This document shows positions 47,700-60,058 of a DNA stretch of 64,000 nt, in pieces. Below the pieces are notes generated by a model, which ran no database searches, was not told the origin of the DNA, and saw only the letters and a list, made by a program, of their open reading frames with translations. The position numbers and the translations under genes are program-made. Position 1 is the stretch's first letter, and the number at the start of each line of letters is the position of its first letter. This stretch comes from Tubulanus polymorphus (lineage: Eukaryota > Nemertea > Palaeonemertea > Tubulaniformes > Tubulanidae), in contig NC_134032.1 of NCBI RefSeq assembly GCF_964204645.1, forward strand, positions 870,501 to 934,500. Direction: 5' to 3'.

Positions 47700-48558
47700 A
47701 TCTAAAAAAACCGATTCATGTAATTTCATTCGAAAGTAAGGGGAATCTTTTAATAAGAAAGGCAATTGACCGGGATGAATTACTACCTAAAGACCCTGTA
47801 TTAATGGACGACACATATCGACAATCAGAAGGTTTAGGATCTTAAAATCTAAATACTGAAGACAGCATGATTTTATTTTGTAATTTTCCGCAATGTGAAT
47901 GTCAGTAAAACGGCTGCTGCAGAAAGAGGCGTCTAATGGGATGAATTGAGGCAAAACTAGAGGCGCGTGATGGGACAGTGAGCCTCACGAGGGGAACTTT
48001 CCAGAAGTGACAACTTTGAAGGGAATATAAATCAGTGTTGAAACTAAGCTTAAAACAAAACAAATGCATTATCATTTAGTTATTATTATTAGTATTAATA
48101 TTATTGCCAGGTTTATGTTTCTAAACTGATTAATGTCATGAAGATGCTATTATGAATTTAAGAGGCCAAGTTTGATTTTCAGCTATTCTCTTTATGAAAT
48201 TGATAACAGATAAAATGGTATTTTTCATCGGAATTTAAATCAATTTGCGATCTAGCCTAAACTTTGCCCGCGAGTGCTACGAATGTAATGATCTTTACAT
48301 TTTTAGTCTATCTCCACGAGTTCAGGAGATATTGAAGTTTGTTTCTATGAAATATTGCCTTCTTAAGATCATTATTGTATTGAAACGTGAAGTCGACACT
48401 TTTCGCCGAAATTTTCAAACTTCAGATCGCGATATCTCGAAAACTACCGAAGATATTTCAAAAATGTGAAAAGCATATCGTTATTCGAGCCCACCCTGTT
48501 CTGACTAGTTTTATTTCGGTAAGATTGGAGCTATCTGAATTTTTTACAGAGGCTAGAA
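47700..48558. other. Non-coding, AT-rich
   Basis: No gene or clear repeat recognised. The short frames at 48245-48632 lack splice context and run into the foldback element. Confidence 0.4.
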
Positions 48559-49716
48559 CCACAGGGGCTCGTTACGATAGCTGGGGGTCCAAAATCAAAG
48601 ATTTGACCCAGTATCCTAGGTACCACCTATAAAAAAAGAAAAGGGAGCTAACATTTTGACATACAAGAATTGACCTTCTCATTTCAACCCCTCATAACTT
48701 CGTAACCGATCGACCGATTTACACGAAATTAGATTCGTTTCATTCCCAAGAGGTGCCTTTTTCGTTTGAGACCTTCCCCGATGAAATCGGACCGGAGACG
48801 CCCGAGAAATCACGACTCAAATCCGAAAAAACGGGTCAAAATATCCAAAGCCGGAATTACTAGGACGGCTTGAAGTGCTCAATTTCCGACGAAAAACGAT
48901 GATTTGACGCGGTTCCCGGACGTTAATCTTCACATATCATACATCGCTGGAAAGCTTATGAACTGACCTTATTGAAAGACGCGTTTATTTGATAATCCGT
49001 TCCGATACCCGCGACTGGCGAGCTGATAATCCAGATTGATGCGATAAATACGATTTCCAAGTGTATTCCGGCCGCCATTAACTGCGTGACGTCATGAGAA
49101 ATCCCAGCATGCAACGCTAGATAATTGACATATTCAGTCGACCAATCACGTATCGCGAATTTATCAGTCCTCAGAGCCCGTGACGTCACACCCTCAATGG
49201 CGGTTCAGTGACGCTTAAAGTGCGTATTTATCGGTTCGGTGCGTATTATCACCTCGCTTGTCGCCGGTTTCGGAACGGATTATCAAATAAACGCATTTTT
49301 CAATAAGGTCAGTTCATAAGCTTTCCAGCGATGTATGATATGTGAAGATTAACGTCCGGGAACCGCGTCAACTCATCGTTTTTCGTCGGGAATCGACTAC
49401 TCCGAGACGTCCTAGTAATTCCGGCTTTGGCTATTTTGACTCGTTTTTTCGGATTTGAGTCGTGATTTCTCGGGTGTCTCTTATCCGATTTTGTCGCGGA
49501 AGATCTCAAACGAAAAAGTAACCTCTTAGGAATGAAACGAAACCAATTTCGAGCGAATCGGTCGATGGGTTACGAAGTTATGAGCGATTGAAATGAGAAG
49601 GTCAATTCTTGTATGTCAAAATGTTAGCTCCCTTTTCTTTTTTTATAGGTGGTACCTAGGATACTGGGTCAAATCTTTGATTTTGGACCCCCAGCTATCG
49701 TAACGAGCCCCTGTGG
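48559..49716. mobile_element. 1.16-kb foldback element
   Basis: Arms of about 400 bp (48559-48965 and 49310-49716) are inverted copies of each other, starting CCACAGGGGCTCGTTACGAT and ending in its complement, around a centre of about 350 bp. CTAGAA flanks both ends (48553-48558 and 49717-49722), a likely 6-bp target duplication. No transposase. The arms diverge by scattered substitutions (for example near 48760 against 49520), so the element is not brand new. Confidence 0.85.
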
Positions 49717-50355
49717 CTAGAACAGAGACCAGCAATTAGTCTAGAAAATCAAAATCTATCGTTTATTTTATCATCACTAAACGATGACGCAATATTACTA
49801 GTGACACCTAGCGGATTCAACAGAAGTCAGCGGCTCTGACAGTTCTATGAATAGTCTATATGTACACGTGGCGATTTGAACACAGACTACACTGGACATT
49901 AAAATAGTGGATAAAAAGCGTCTTTCTTGCAAAATTGACGGGGAAAATGCTGATGTTTTTACATGTCGCTGTTGCATCGACTTGTTCCTTGTCTCATGCC
50001 GAAGCGAGCGGTCTTTAGTCGGCAGTTTTTATCTGAAAATCATGATTTTATGCGCAGCGACACAGAAACAAAACAAATCGGCGCCATCCATTTCCGACTG
50101 GTTGCCTGATGACCCATCCAATGAAGTTCTAGACTGGTTACCGGTCTCTATAGAATTAGACTGGTCGCCGGTCCTAACTTTCGAGCCGCGAGTGGTACTG
50201 GTTTCGATCATATCTTTTCCCGTAGATCAGTAAACGCAACTTCAATCCTTCAAATGTATTTAAATTAACTCTAATATCAGGATCTCGTGTGTTAATTAAT
50301 TCACTTTATTTAATTTCGCTCTGATCTAGGTAGAATTCATGTTAAATGTTGTGAA

Positions 50356-52364
50356 CTATGGAAGACCTCAGACGACATACAAGATATGAGATATAACATA
50401 CGAGATATGAGATGCAACATACGAGATACGACATATGACATACGAGATACGACTTATTTACAGTATGGGTGTCCGTCCGCTAGCGCCACCGCAGTGTATG
50501 TTTTTTCAATATTTACTGCATATAAATCGTTTAACATGGTGACGCGTACAGTCATCGTCAATTATATGAAAACCAACATAGTCAACATTTTATTCAAACC
50601 AGAAATAGATTTCTTTTGGATAATGGACACCTGGACCGGACACAACGATATTAGGCCATACTGTGAACACCCTGGACTAGGCGCGCCGCCGGCCGTTCCT
50701 CTCCCGCGGGCGACGAAAAGTTTTTCAAATCACAAAACTAAAAAGATATCAAACTGTTCAAGTTCATAATATTATGCTATTTCTTGTCTTCCTTTGGTCT
50801 TAAAACGGCCTGGTGTTCAGGAGCCGGGGTTCCGGTTACTCAATGCCTGCAGAAAAAATAACTACTGTTCACCGCCCGCCGTAACCGCCTGCTTTTCTGC
50901 ATCAGAAATCAAAATTCTAAAAAAAACTCCGCAGCCGGAAATCCCGGCCCCCTTGTACCCCTCATCCGCTGTTTGACACCCCTGCCTGAGTTCTTGAATC
51001 CCAAACAACCTGGGAACCCGTACATCGCCCTGGTATCCAGATTAAGAACTCCCGTGCTCTCTCTCAAGGTTTGAAATCCCCAGCTAAATTCCATCCCTAT
51101 CGAGCTACTGGGGCAGACTGGTGAGTCCACTAGACCAGCCATTGAGAGTCGAGACTGGCCAGTTTTCGCTAACCGCCAGGGCAGTATGCGGTACTGTCTT
51201 TCTGAAGCCATAGTCTGGGGTCCTCCCCTGAAAATTTGTTCAATTTAGGTACTTGTGTATTCTGAGTGCTTTTTGGCTATCTTTCTTTTCTGACATCTTT
51301 CATGAAAAGGGCCAATGGCTGAATCTGAATAACTTTCATAATCGGAGAATCCAATTTAAGATCATTCTTATCAATTGTCATGGTCAGTTTTAAAACTGTT
51401 TATTGACAAAAGTACAGGACCCACATGAATAAGTCTTCAGCAAAACACAACAGCTCTTACATTTGTAAAGATAAGAGATCCATGGAAATATCAAGTAACA
51501 TTTCTTTAGACCGGGGAATTAGCGGAACACCGGAACGTTGCTCGTATGGTGCGTTTGCACCCGTCGCAAAAAACGTCGTGATAAATGAAATCAGCTGGAC
51601 TAGGGCCAGGAGCTGAGAGTGATACAATGGAACTCCATTCTGATATTTAATGAATAATTCATTCAATAGATCTATGTTATCTTTAGTATTTTTAATTCAT
51701 GTCCATGTTTCAATTCATTCGTTGAAATCATAGTACACTAAACACAGATTCCGCGTGTGTCGGACTTTTTTTTAACTCTTTGGTCATCGGCATTCGTAAT
51801 ATACATACATCTTTCATTTTTCATCGAAAACCCTCGATCGAACGCGAAGTTTAAACCCTTGACTAGGCGCAATTCTTAGTGACCACCAATTTGAAGGGGC
51901 CATGGCTAACTCTTTTTGAGGGATTTTTGTACACTCAAAAATGGAATTTGAGGCGTTTTTGGTGGATTTAGGGGCTGTAGCCCCGTATTTGGAGCCAACT
52001 CGAATCACCGGACCATCGGTGTCTCACACTACTAAGAGTGGCCGCCCACTGATGTCACAGCGAGAAGCCGGTCCCCGGGAGTGGTTGATCGAATATTTTT
52101 AAATATTTTTCGTTTCAAATGAAACGTTTTTCGCATATTGATATTCATAGTTAATGTATACGCCACTGCCTGCGCACGTGTCGTAGTATACGCCGCAACG
52201 CCGAGTAGATGTTGAAAAATATACACTGCGGTGGCGCTAGCGGACGGACACCCGTACTGTAAATAAGTCGTATCTCGTATGTCATATGTCGTATCTCGTA
52301 TGTTGCATCTCATATCTCGTATGTTATATCTCATATCTCGTATGTCGTCTGAGGTCTTCCATAG
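50356..52364. mobile_element. 2.0-kb non-autonomous TIR transposon
   Basis: Inverted repeats of about 155 bp begin CTATGGAAGACCTCAGACGA and contain a run of ACATACGAGATATGA-like units, then GTCCGTCCGCTAGCGCCACC. TGAA flanks both ends (50352-50355 and 52365-52368); a TA duplication one step inward is also possible. No transposase domain is recognised in the interior. Confidence 0.75.
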
Positions 52365-52479
52365 TGAACAGTGATTCACCACTATGAAACTCGTTCTCAC
52401 ATCCGCCTCATATCTTGACTGTCTGGTGCTGCCCGTGCAAATAACGACAGCGGGGAAAACGCGAACTAACGTAATACTC

Positions 52480-52703
52480 AGATAATAAGATAAAATCCCA
52501 CTATTACAGATTAAAAGAATTTAAAAACCAGAATTTATTTATTCAATCAAAAATATATAAAAGACACGACGTTTCGATCTCACCCTAGAGATCATCGTCA
52601 GGTGACGGTCGTCAATTCTGGTTTTTAAATTCTTTTTAATCTGTAAATAGTGGGATTTCATCTTATTATCCGTTCACCACGTTTGAGTGTGGTTATCGTT
52701 CTA
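52480..52703. mobile_element. Penelope-like inverted-repeat element, copy 2
   Basis: Inverted repeat with GATAATAAGATAAAATCCCA / GTGGGATTTCATCTTATTATC ends and GACGTTTCGATCTCA in the middle, plus an asymmetric tail CGTTCACCACGTTTGAGTGT. Flanked by TAACGTAATACTC on both sides (52467-52479 and 52704-52716), a 13-bp target duplication. A sister copy is at 27356-27620. Confidence 0.8.
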
Positions 52704-52719
52704 TAACGTAATACTCGCT

Positions 52720-54425
52720 TGCCACAAACTTTGAACCTGTCAGCCAGATTAAGCGCCTATACGACAAACGAACTCGTGGTGTTACAGTACATACAGTACC
52801 GCCGCAAGTTTGAGGGGACCCGATACATGCAGCAAGTGCAAGAAATTAGTGGAGGGTCTTTTTCGTCTAAACCTCTCACAAACAACAGCATCACCCTAAC
52901 TCGTGACTAAGATATTTACACTATATACAAGTCTAAACGAGGTCTGTATAGGACATCAACTATGACGCAACGACTATTCGCAGGCAAAACCAAATGGGTA
53001 AAGTGACTTGAGCACTTACCGACAAGTATCTTATAGATTTAAGGACGCCCCAAGTTAGGCTATCTCATTGTCTAATACCACTTGGTGTCCCCTGACATGT
53101 TGAAAGTTGAAGGTGATGTTTTGCGACAGCTTATGCAGAAGTTTTTCATGAGTGGATCCACTAAGTAAGACCGAGTATGACGTATTTCGCCGTAACCCGA
53201 GTTTGAGCAACTGGCCCCTGTTGCCTGTAGAGGGCGATGATAACAGCGGTAAGTTCCCCCCTGTTATTTGTAGGAGAAAAAACGGGTCCGTTTGAGTTGA
53301 GAGTTTTGCGGCCCCAATCAATACCAAAACCGGCTTTGATTCCCCGTTTCTAATACATAAGCCGTCGGTGTAAATTTCAGAAATGTCTTCAGGAAATGTA
53401 TCGAGGATATCGAATGAAGTTTGGTTGACCGGAAATTTGTTCGGGTCGGATTCGCTTGTTTACCGAAGCAGATCCGCTTGATGAAAACGTTGAGGTTTTT
53501 CTGTTCACAGGCTTCTGTAAATCGATATTTTTTGTATGGGCATTGTCAAACAAATCGGAGCACGTTTTCGGGTAATAGACCTTTAGACTGTTAAAACCAG
53601 TTTTTTTGAAAGCATTTATTTAGCGACTAGTGACTCAAATTGTTCGTGAACGAGCTATCGATTTGTGCCAGTTTGCCACGTCGAACGTTATTATCAATTA
53701 TCAAATTATCAAAGGTCACCGATAATGTGCTTTCAACAGCGTGATTTGCAGTGTCTATCCTCTAGATATTACCCGTTTGATATCCGACATTTGCAGTGAA
53801 CTTTACACTTATAAATAAAAACGTTAATATTTCTTAAAATGGTACGTTTTATAACACGATATTTAAAAGATTCAACCGTGGGGCCTTCGTTGTATGTTTG
53901 CCGGAAGAGCATTTACAAGCGTGGGACACAGATATTAAAAGCACAGTCGCCAAAAGAACGGTTTGAGACAGGAGGTAATTAATTAGACGGGTGCTATCCT
54001 GACTAGAACGAAGAGCCCGTAATTAAGGCTTATAAACTGCACGCCATAACATAAGATAAACAAAAGTAAAACCATGCAAACACTTATAAGAAGAATTTTG
54101 AAATGAACACGGGCGGAAATTAGAAGCCAATGAAGCGTAACCAAAGCTGCAGTAACATGGACACATTTTTTAGTTTTTATGATGAGGCGAGCTGCGTTGT
54201 TTCGGACTAACTGCAGACGATGAATTCGGGTTGTATTTGCACCAATGAGAAGAGAATCTGCCTAGTCCTAAAAACAAATATTAGATGATGCATTTTACCA
54301 TTAGAGTACAAATGAAACTTGACAGTTCTACGAAAGGAATTAAAACGTGATCTGTTAGAGAAAGGTTTTCATTTCTAATTTTGTATCATGGAAAAATTGC
54401 GCTCAGCAAATAGTAAGACGAAGAT
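52720..54425. other. Mostly non-coding, with an RNase H relic
   Basis: Contains the RNase H-like pseudogene at about 53040-53385 (separate entry). The remainder shows no gene I can support. Confidence 0.45.
53040..53385 (-). pseudogene. RNase H-domain relic
   Basis: On the minus strand one frame gives EIYTDGLCIRNGESK and, after a frame change, GFGIDWG, NNRGELTAVIIALYRQQGP and AKYVILGL. This fits RNase HI folds (YTDG...N...AGxG...TNNRAELxAVI). Further on, NFQHVRGHQ resembles the late VxGH motif in yet another frame. Several frame breaks show it is dead. It could come from a retroelement or from a cellular RNase H1 copy. Confidence 0.6.
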
Positions 54426-54429
54426 TAAT

Positions 54430-55085
54430 ATCAGTTCTCAGTGTTATAGATTGTATTCCGGTCATCAGTCCTCAGTGTTATAGATTGTATTCCGGTCACC
54501 AGTCCTCAGTGTTATAGATTGTATTCCGGTCACCAGTCCTCAGTGTTATAGATTGTATTCCGGTCACCAGTCCTCAGTGTTATAGATTGTATTCTGGTCA
54601 CCAGTCCTCAGTGTTATAGATTGTATTCCAGCCACCAGTTCTCAGAGTTATAGATTGTATTCCAGCCACCAGTTCTCAGAGTTAATTGTATTAAGGCCGC
54701 CAGTCCACAGGGTTATAGATTGTATTCCAGCCACCAGTCCTCAGTTTTATAGATTGTATTCCGGTCACCAGTCCTCAGTGTTATAGATTGTATTCCGGTC
54801 ACCAGTCCTCAGTGTTATAGATTGTATTCCAGCCACCAGTTCTCAGAGTTAATTGTATTAAGGCCGCCAGTCCACAGGGTTATAGATTGTATTTGGGCCA
54901 CCAGTCCACAGGGTTATAGATTGTATTTGGGCCACCAGTCCACAGTGTTATAGATTGTATTCCAGCCACCAGTCCACAGGGTTATAGATTGTATTTGGGC
55001 CACCAGTCCACAGTGTTATAGATTGTATTCCAGCCACCAGTCCTCAGTGTTAATTGTATTAGGGCCGCCAGTCCACAGGGTTTGA
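54430..55085 (+). repeat. 34-bp minisatellite, ~19 copies
   Basis: Unit CAGTGTTATAGATTGTATTC plus CGGTCACCAGTCCT, with variants CCAGCCACC, GGGCCACC and a shorter TTAATTGTATTAAGGCCGCC unit that recurs at regular places, indicating higher-order blocks. Confidence 0.95.
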
Positions 55086-55099
55086 ACTATACTTCCATT

Positions 55100-56436
55100 G
55101 AATGAGTGAACAAACAAATATAGTTTTAAATATGACAGTTTAATCAATATATATATATATATATATATGATCATATATTACTCAAAAATGTGTTTTGCTT
55201 TTATTCTATGTATATCTTTTAATCTGTTTTATCGATACGAATAAAGATATTAAAATCGAGATTATCATAATATCGAAAATAGAAACATGTCTTTAAACTC
55301 TTAATAGGTTATAAACACTACGGATGTACATACAATTTCATCATAGCTTTAAGCCACGCAAAGAAATACCATTGTTTCTCATCAGTCCTTTTTGGAAAAG
55401 TGACGAGGGCGGCAGCACTAGTCGATAGTAGCTTCGTCAGATAAATGGGTTCAAATCCTCCCCAGCTCTCTTTCCTGGGCGCGTCTTGCTGCTCGTGGGC
55501 GGCGTCTAAATTCTACACATTTCACAATGTTAATAAGATAAAAATCCACTATCTGATCGGAATAAATCGTGAGTATAGCACCGTAAATCATGGAAGCACT
55601 ATTTTGATATTCTATGTACAGATATAACTCTTCAGTATAATAGGCCTACTTATATTAATAACTAGAAATAAAAATATAATATATGCTTAGGCAAAACAAT
55701 ACCTCGTTTCTCCTAATCGGCCGGGTCGCTTTTGAAAACTGCAATATTTTTTATCAGATCATTTCAATATTGTCGAGTCTGTTTTTATTGTTAACTTGAT
55801 CATGATTACAATTTAAATGAAATGTACAGGGTACATAGGTGGAAGGGCCGGGTCACTTTTTTAAGCTCAGCCGAAAATGAGAAACAAGGTATCCATTTTT
55901 GTTAGCCTAAATATCACTCACTTTTTCATTTCATATCATGTCGAATATAATGTAGTCTGATTGCTTGGTTCCTACAGTTAGGCCTAAATCAGTTGAAAAT
56001 TCCCAAGATTTTCACGGGTGATTTTTCAATTTTTCCAAAAAAGAAGTGAAAGTACCAAGCACATGATTCTTTTGTCCAAGAGGTACAACAGAATCTCAGC
56101 ACACAGTTTGTATCATTCATACTAAGTATAATGAGCTGGCGAAAGATGGTGTGTGTCAAAGGCCGAGGCCGTATTTTGGAGTTTTCAATGACTTTCAGGT
56201 ATTTTGCTCAAATTCAAGGACCTTGAAAAACGTTTTTGGTTAAGAAATTTTCACGGAATCAAGGTTTCATTCTTCATTTTCCTTAACGTTGGGAGTAGAT
56301 AGGGCAAGCCCAAAACTGTATTCCTCTTCGACAAATTCAGTTAGTATCTCAGGTAGTTCGTCATAACCCCAATTAATCCCCAAACACTACCAGGCCTGTT
56401 AATGCAATTCAATCCTGAATTTAAGTAGCATCTCGA
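55100..56436. other. Intergenic, downstream of the caspase gene
   Basis: Contains a TA microsatellite (55148-55168), a weak B-box-like GGGTTCAAATCCTCC near 55446, and MITE copy C at 55690-55907. No gene recognised. Confidence 0.45.
55690..55907. mobile_element. TTA-flanked MITE, copy C
   Basis: Starts GGCAAAACAATACC after TTA and ends ATTTTTGTTAGCCTAA; the GGCCGGGTC motifs are in the opposite orientation to copies A and B. More diverged. Confidence 0.6.
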
Positions 56437-59400
56437 TTAAGATTTACGAGCAAAATACAAATCTTTCCTCAATGTGGTAACAACACACGGCATTTGTTTT
56501 TCTCTTCGCGCCGTTCCGAATTCATCCGCAACTTTACGCTGGACTCGTGTCAACATTCTTAGGAGGTCCAACGAACGATGATGTTCCTTCAAAACTTTAC
56601 ACAGGGTTTGTATAAACCATGATCCTTCCCCTGCATTCCTCCAGGAAACGTAACCTATGGAAAATAGCGAAACAATTGTGGTTCAAAAATGAAATAGGGG
56701 GTGAGGTTATAGGCCTACATAAATCTATTTAGAAATTTCCTTATTGGAAATGATGTTATTGGTATTTTTTAAGGCTTTGACAATGCGGTAAAAAATAGAC
56801 CCGGATACCAAAGATTTTTGATATTAATACAAAATTTTCTAACCCGCGGTTTCAATAGGTTTTTACCGATCTGAAGCAGATACATAACTCTTACCTGGAA
56901 CGGTTGCGTAGGCGATCAGGACATCAGCTTCATTCGGAATTCTCAAACCTTCATTACCATCAATTTGCTCAGAATCAGTGAATAATACACCTTGCTCTCG
57001 AAGCAGTCCCCGACAAGCCTGTCAATCAGAATATTACCAAAAATCAAAGTATGGTGCTCTTGAATAGTTTAGGTTTGGGTATCGCAAGGGGACAGTGGAG
57101 AGTAAGATATGATCCCCCGAACCCGAGAGACACGATTAGTTCATATTTATTCACTTCTCCACAACTTACACAAAACAACCTTTGATAGCATTTCATGAAT
57201 ATCAAAAATACACTAAAGAAGAGATACACGATGCAAATATACTACTGTGCATCCCTACGTCGATTACAATGGTAATGTTTATTCTATGAACCGCGTTCCA
57301 TATTTTTCCATACATAAACTATTTGTCCAGGGACACCACGCTAAAGCAAAAGTCCATAAGAATGTGTAAAAAATGCTCGTTTGACAAAAAGGGCTGACAT
57401 CGGCCATCTTGATTCTGACCTGGCCAGTTTTTGGGCTGAAGATGTGTCCTGGGTAGATACATGTATAAACCAAATATCAAGACATTACCTTGAATCGTCT
57501 TCAAAACTTCCCAAAATAACTGGATTCTATTAACGGAAGAAAAATGATTGCAATGGCAAACTGAGATTTAAGTCTCAAGTGGGCTTAAAATTTTCGAAAT
57601 TGTCAATTTCTCAAAATTCAAAAAGTTTTCGCGGACTCTTGGGAAATTAGCTGAAATTCATTTTTGGAGTTATCGAGGACACAAGGAATCGTAGCGAGCC
57701 ATCGTAACTTCCTGAATACTGTTTACCTGAATAAAGAATAGTTTTGGTTTTCCAGCTAAAGCTTCACACGCATCACCTTTGAATGGTTTGACTAGTTCTT
57801 CAACATGAACAGTGTTACCATCAGTTCCAATAACTTTGTCACCCTTTTGCACAGTGTTTAAATCGGTTAATTCCAATTTCGCATTAGAATCATATCCACA
57901 AATGGGTACAATATATCCTTTGAAACTAGCGATTCATGGATACTACGAGCCACTTTATCCACCCTGTCCATTATTACTCTTCCAAGTAATACTAGTAAGG
58001 GTGGAAGCAGATGGCTTGAGGAGTAATAGTCAGGGTGGATACAGGTGGCTTGAGGAGTAATAGTCAGGGTGGATACAGGTGGATTGAGGAGTAATAGTCA
58101 GGGTGGATACAGGTGGATTGAGGAGTAATAGTCAGGGTGGAAGCAGATGGCTGGAGGAGTAATAGTCAGGGTGGATACGGGTGGATTGAGGAGTAATAGT
58201 CAGGGTGGATACTGGTGGATTGAGGAGTAATAGTCAGGGTGGATACTGGTGGATTGAGGAGTTATAGTCAGGGTGGATACAGGTGGATTGATGAGTAATA
58301 GTTAGGGTGGATACAGGTGGATTGAGGAGTAATAGTCAGGGTGGATACAAGTGGATTGAGGAGTAATCGTCAGGGTGGATACAGGTGGATTGAGGAGTAA
58401 TAGTCAGGGTGGATACAGGTGGATTGAGGAGTAATAGTCAGGGTGGATACAAGTGGATTGAGGAGTAATAGTCAGGGTGGATACAGGTGGATTGAGGAGT
58501 AATAGTCAGGATGGATACAAGTGGATTGAGGAGTAATAGTCAGGGTGGATACAGGTGGATTGAGGAGTAATAGTCAGGGTGGATACAAGTGGATTGAGGA
58601 GTAATAGTCAGGGTGGATACAAGTGGATTGAGGAGTAATTGTCAGGGTGGATACAGGTGGATTGAGGAGTAATAGTCAGGGTGGATACAGGTGGATTGAG
58701 GAGTAATAGTCAGGGTGGATACAGGTGGACTAATACACCGCAGTGCTGTGTATTAGCCAAACCCCAATTCATGTAGACAAACTGATGGGTCCAATTGGAA
58801 ACCTCTCGTTCATTCTAGGAACCATTTTCGACCGGGGTCCGACCCTACGCGCTGACCTACTAGGTACTGATCTAGCCTAATTGTGGACTCGCTGAAAGTT
58901 GAAATAGTCGAACTCTTTCTTATACTTGCCGTCACGCATTTTCGATTTCATTTCCTCCGCAGTCAAATTCTCATGGACGACAACTTCGAAGCCTAAATCA
59001 CTAAACACCTCGCTTAAAGACTCCACATCAAACTCGGTGCCAATCCGATTTTTGCTGGTGTCAAATTCCTTATTTGATATAATAAGAGCGAGGCCTCGTT
59101 GTACATGATTCATATAGTATTGATCTATTCCACCCGATTCACACACATTCCCTCTGACATCTGGAGCTGGTTCCACAGTGTCTATATTGTAGAATCTCAA
59201 TGAGTACTGATTATCACTGGGATCATCACTGTAATCCCAGTGATTGATAACTACAGCGTTACTGTTAAACACGTGATGTATGTCACCTGTCCTACTGTCT
59301 GTAGAGTTCAGTATTATACGCGGGTGATCTATAAACCCCACATCATTATATCTGATACTAATAACAGCACCTCTTTTACCAGTATCAGAGTTCAACGATA

Positions 59401-60058
59401 GCAATACTTGATTATCATTAATGACACACGGGGATCCCATACATGGATTAAATGTTAAGTCGCAATCTTTCATCCAGATCAAACCAATCCGTTCTGCTTC
59501 TGGTGTTAGATACAATAATCTGTGTGTATGCATACAGTAGAGAAACATCCGTCCCTTTGAATCGACATCTAAACAGTTGATATATTTGTAATCTCCATCC
59601 GGGAGCTGATATTTCTTCACTCGGTTTCTATCAATCAATTTGTTTACAGGGTTTTCTATTAAACGTAAAACATGAACGTCACTAAATAACTGTATATAGA
59701 TATTGTGATCACGGATCACTAAGGATACACAGCCTCCAGGCAGGAGATTGATATTTTCTTCGAGGAGTTTTCTCTGATTTTTATATTTTCTCAGGATGTA
59801 TTCACTGTTTTTCCACGCGAGTACATTCAGAAACCCGTTACCATCAGCAGCGAGTCCATGTATCCAACCATCAATCTCTATGTATCTCTGTTTATTATCA
59901 CCATTCACACTATATATATAATCAATGGAGTTATACTGCGCACATATAACACGTGACTGTTCACCCACGTGTTCACCGGGTATTGACGTCATCAGTTCGG
60001 GTCTGAAGTCTGTATCTACCTGTTTATTCAGCGTCAATGAATCGATTTTCGCTTCCAT
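56437..60058 (-). CDS. Beta-propeller-caspase fusion, 4 exons
   Basis: Predicted 557-residue protein. Exons: 58926-60058, 57727-57925, 56895-57018 and 56437-56654; phases agree and total 1674 bases. ATG at 60058-60056. Residues ~30-310 resemble an NHL/TRIM-type beta-propeller ([39 protein letters not shown]). A caspase domain follows from ~321: [51 protein letters not shown] with Cys446; then the small-subunit part [15 protein letters not shown] and a [15 protein letters not shown] end. The S1-pocket residues known from caspase-3 (Arg in NRIGTEFD, Gln of QACRG, Arg of SWRN) are all present. The usual SHG with the catalytic His is not seen; the aligned place reads [10 protein letters not shown] (Cys387). 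Exon 1's donor (CAA|GTATAAG) is the least certain point: the frame reads on as [12 protein letters not shown] before a stop. Caspase identity is firm; the propeller call is moderate. Confidence 0.88.
57930..58735 (+). repeat. 35-bp minisatellite in first caspase intron
   Basis: About 21 copies of GGAGTAATAGTCAGGGTGGA plus TACAGGTGGATTGA. It fills most of the intron between the propeller/caspase exon and the second exon, and starts within about 60 bases of that exon's acceptor. Confidence 0.95.

Noticed and set aside
49907-50233. 108-codon frame with repeated DWLP/DWSP text
   Set aside because: No ATG at the start, low complexity from a short repeat, and it runs up to a transposon; no domain recognised.
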